Origin: Bacteroidia bacterium
Lineage (GTDB): Bacteria; Bacteroidota; Bacteroidia; Bacteroidales; UBA932
DNA length: 61,151 nt
Assembly: GCA_030537315.1 (NCBI GenBank)
Contig: JAUNNZ010000009.1
Coordinates: 1-61,151, forward strand
Reading direction: 5' to 3'
The translations under genes were made by a program, and so were the position numbers. The notes under the pieces were generated by a model, which was given only the letters and a program-made list of their open reading frames with translations, did not search any database and had not been told where the DNA came from. Below are positions 60,322 through 61,151 of this stretch, one piece after another (positions within the stretch are counted from its first letter, which is position 1; each line of letters opens with the position of its first letter).

Positions 60322-61007
60322 ATTTCCTTGCAGGATTCGTCAGCGACTTCGAATACCCGGCCCGGGTAGCGCATGCAGATGGTGCGGTTGTGGGTGACCA
60401 TCACGATGGCCGTGTGGCGGAGCTTGTTGATCCTGTCAAGAAGCTGGAGGATGCCTTCGGCGGTCTCGCCGTCAAGGTTGCCCGTGGGTTCGTCGGCCAC
60501 TATGACGTCCGGGGCGTTGAGGATGGCGCGGGCTATTGCGATGCGCTGCTGCTCTCCGCCGGAGAGCTGGTGCGGCATCTTGTGCGCCTTGTCGGCCATT
60601 CCGACAGCTTCGAGGGCGAGGTTGATGCGTCCGTCGATGTCATCGTCGCTGCCCCAGCCGGTGGCGCGCAATACGAACTCGAGGTTCTTCCAGACACTGC
60701 GGTCCATCAACAGCTGGAAATCCTGGAAGACGACGCCAAGACGGCGGCGGAGGTAGGGGATTTCGTCGGTCGAGATGTCCGACAGGTCATATCCGCATAC
60801 GACGCCGCTGCCGCTGCGCAGAGGGTTCTCCGCAATGATCGTGCGGATGATGGAAGTCTTGCCGGTACCGACCTTGCCTATGATATAGACACGCTCGCCG
60901 GGCATCACGTCCATATTGAGCCCGTAAACCACGGGAGTTTCGCCATTTATGATGTCGGCATTTCTAAAAGAAATGACGGGGGTCTGTGGAGACTCGACGT
61001 TTGCCAT
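60318..61007 (-). CDS. FtsE-like ABC ATPase
   Basis: A 229-residue ATPase with Walker [10 protein letters not shown], the FtsE/LolD-type segment [31 protein letters not shown], the signature [15 protein letters not shown] and Walker [20 protein letters not shown]. It matches the FtsE proteins of Bacteroidetes, which act with FtsX at division and in peptidoglycan hydrolase control. No ftsX is adjacent in the window, so a LolD-like role cannot be fully excluded. A promoter box TATATTTG (61041-61048, minus) lies 33 nt upstream. Confidence 0.85.
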   Translation of the reverse strand: MANVESPQTPVISFRNADIINGETPVVYGLNMDVMPGERVYIIGKVGTGKTSIIRTIIAENPLRSGSGVVCGYDLSDISTDEIPYLRRRLGVVFQDFQLLMDRSVWKNLEFVLRATGWGSDDDIDGRINLALEAVGMADKAHKMPHQLSGGEQQRIAIARAILNAPDVIVADEPTGNLDGETAEGILQLLDRINKLRHTAIVMVTHNRTICMRYPGRVFEVADESCKEI

Positions 61008-61040
61008 TGTTTTTTCTGAAAAATTGTTGATAACTTCCTA

Positions 61041-61069
61041 CAAATATAGCGTAAAAATGAGTAAATTTG
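61041..61069. promoter_or_regulatory. Divergent promoters at the right edge
   Basis: Minus-strand TATATTTG (61041-61048) serves the FtsE-like gene. Plus-strand TAAATTTG (61062-61069) points out of the window to a gene that begins near or beyond the right end. Confidence 0.5.
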
Positions 61070-61105
61070 TAAACTACGCAAAAGTTTATTTTATGAGCTT
61101 AGTAT

Positions 61106-61151
61106 ATGACAATTTTTGAAAAATTATCGTTTAAACTATTGATTATCAAGT
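61106..61151 (+). CDS. Possible start of a gene running off the right edge
   Basis: ATG 61106 opens a frame that stays open to the window end (MTIFEKLSFKLLIIK) and follows a plus-strand promoter box by 36 nt. The region is very AT-rich and only 15 codons are visible, so this may be a chance frame. Confidence 0.3.
   Translation, partial: MTIFEKLSFKLLIIK

Noticed and set aside
61024-61033. TTATCAACA-like site suggesting a replication origin at the right edge
   Set aside because: It is a single imperfect match to the DnaA box in AT-rich DNA, without a cluster or a dnaA gene in view.

Overview
The window reads as ordinary chromosome from a member of the order Bacteroidales (phylum Bacteroidota). 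The evidence is the Bacteroidetes-type -7 promoter box (TAnnTTTG) in front of most first genes, many exported lipoproteins, a TonB-dependent receptor, Omp85, RND and TolC outer-membrane systems, a tmRNA whose tag aligns with the Bacteroides type, and a xerC-like/hpf gene pair. The two-subunit glycine dehydrogenase and fairly GC-rich coding sequence suggest a lineage outside Bacteroides proper; that placement is inference. I see no prophage, insertion sequence, CRISPR array or plasmid module.

Layout. 1-6.5 kb: a small unknown gene, then gcvT-gcvH-gcvPA-gcvPB (glycine cleavage) and an ABC-F ATPase. 6.5-12.6 kb: a drug/metabolite transporter facing a leftward operon of HerA-like ATPase, Omp85 barrel, M23 lipoprotein and TrmO. 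12.6-14.5 kb: aquaporin, tRNA-Ser(GGA), tRNA-Val(UAC), tmRNA (ssrA) and a PD-(D/E)xK nuclease-fold gene starting 2 nt after the mature tmRNA. 14.5-21.5 kb: an L-arabinose operon (aldose epimerase, SSS symporter, araD, araA, araB). 21.5-27.3 kb: a leftward divalent-metal RND efflux operon led by a small exported His-rich protein. 27.4-30.5 kb: a small lipoprotein, divergent CCA-adding/HD enzyme, tyrosine recombinase and hpf. 30.6-37 kb: exported proteins of unknown function around a TMEM43-like protein, a TPR histidine kinase and a LuxR-type response regulator. 37-38.6 kb: exported GH51 arabinofuranosidase. 38.7-43.6 kb: holA, an ABC exporter pair and a 5'-nucleotidase split into two lipoproteins. 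43.6-50.1 kb: yicC, a metal-binding exported protein with its TonB receptor and HMA protein, an Ntn hydrolase and glnS. 50.1-56.9 kb: ROK regulator and an operon of an output-less sensor-like membrane protein, TrkH, RecD-like helicase and a short DPP-IV. 56.8-61 kb: a PG_1098-type methyltransferase, a phosphohexomutase, nth and an FtsE-like ATPase.

How it works together. The secreted GH51 enzyme (37-38.6 kb) would release L-arabinose, and the 14.5-21.5 kb operon would import it and convert it to xylulose-5-phosphate. Two metal modules (efflux at 21.5-27.3 kb; receptor plus chaperone at 44.5-47.4 kb) are each led by a short exported metal-ligand-rich protein. The least explained block is 30.6-37 kb, where a sensor pair sits with a TMEM43-like protein and two exported proteins of unknown function.

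Two genome-wide habits stand out. At seven promoters the start codon lies only 5-7 nt past the -7 box, which predicts leaderless mRNAs. Many neighbours also overlap or abut by a few bases, including two convergent pairs whose stop codons share one CTAG.
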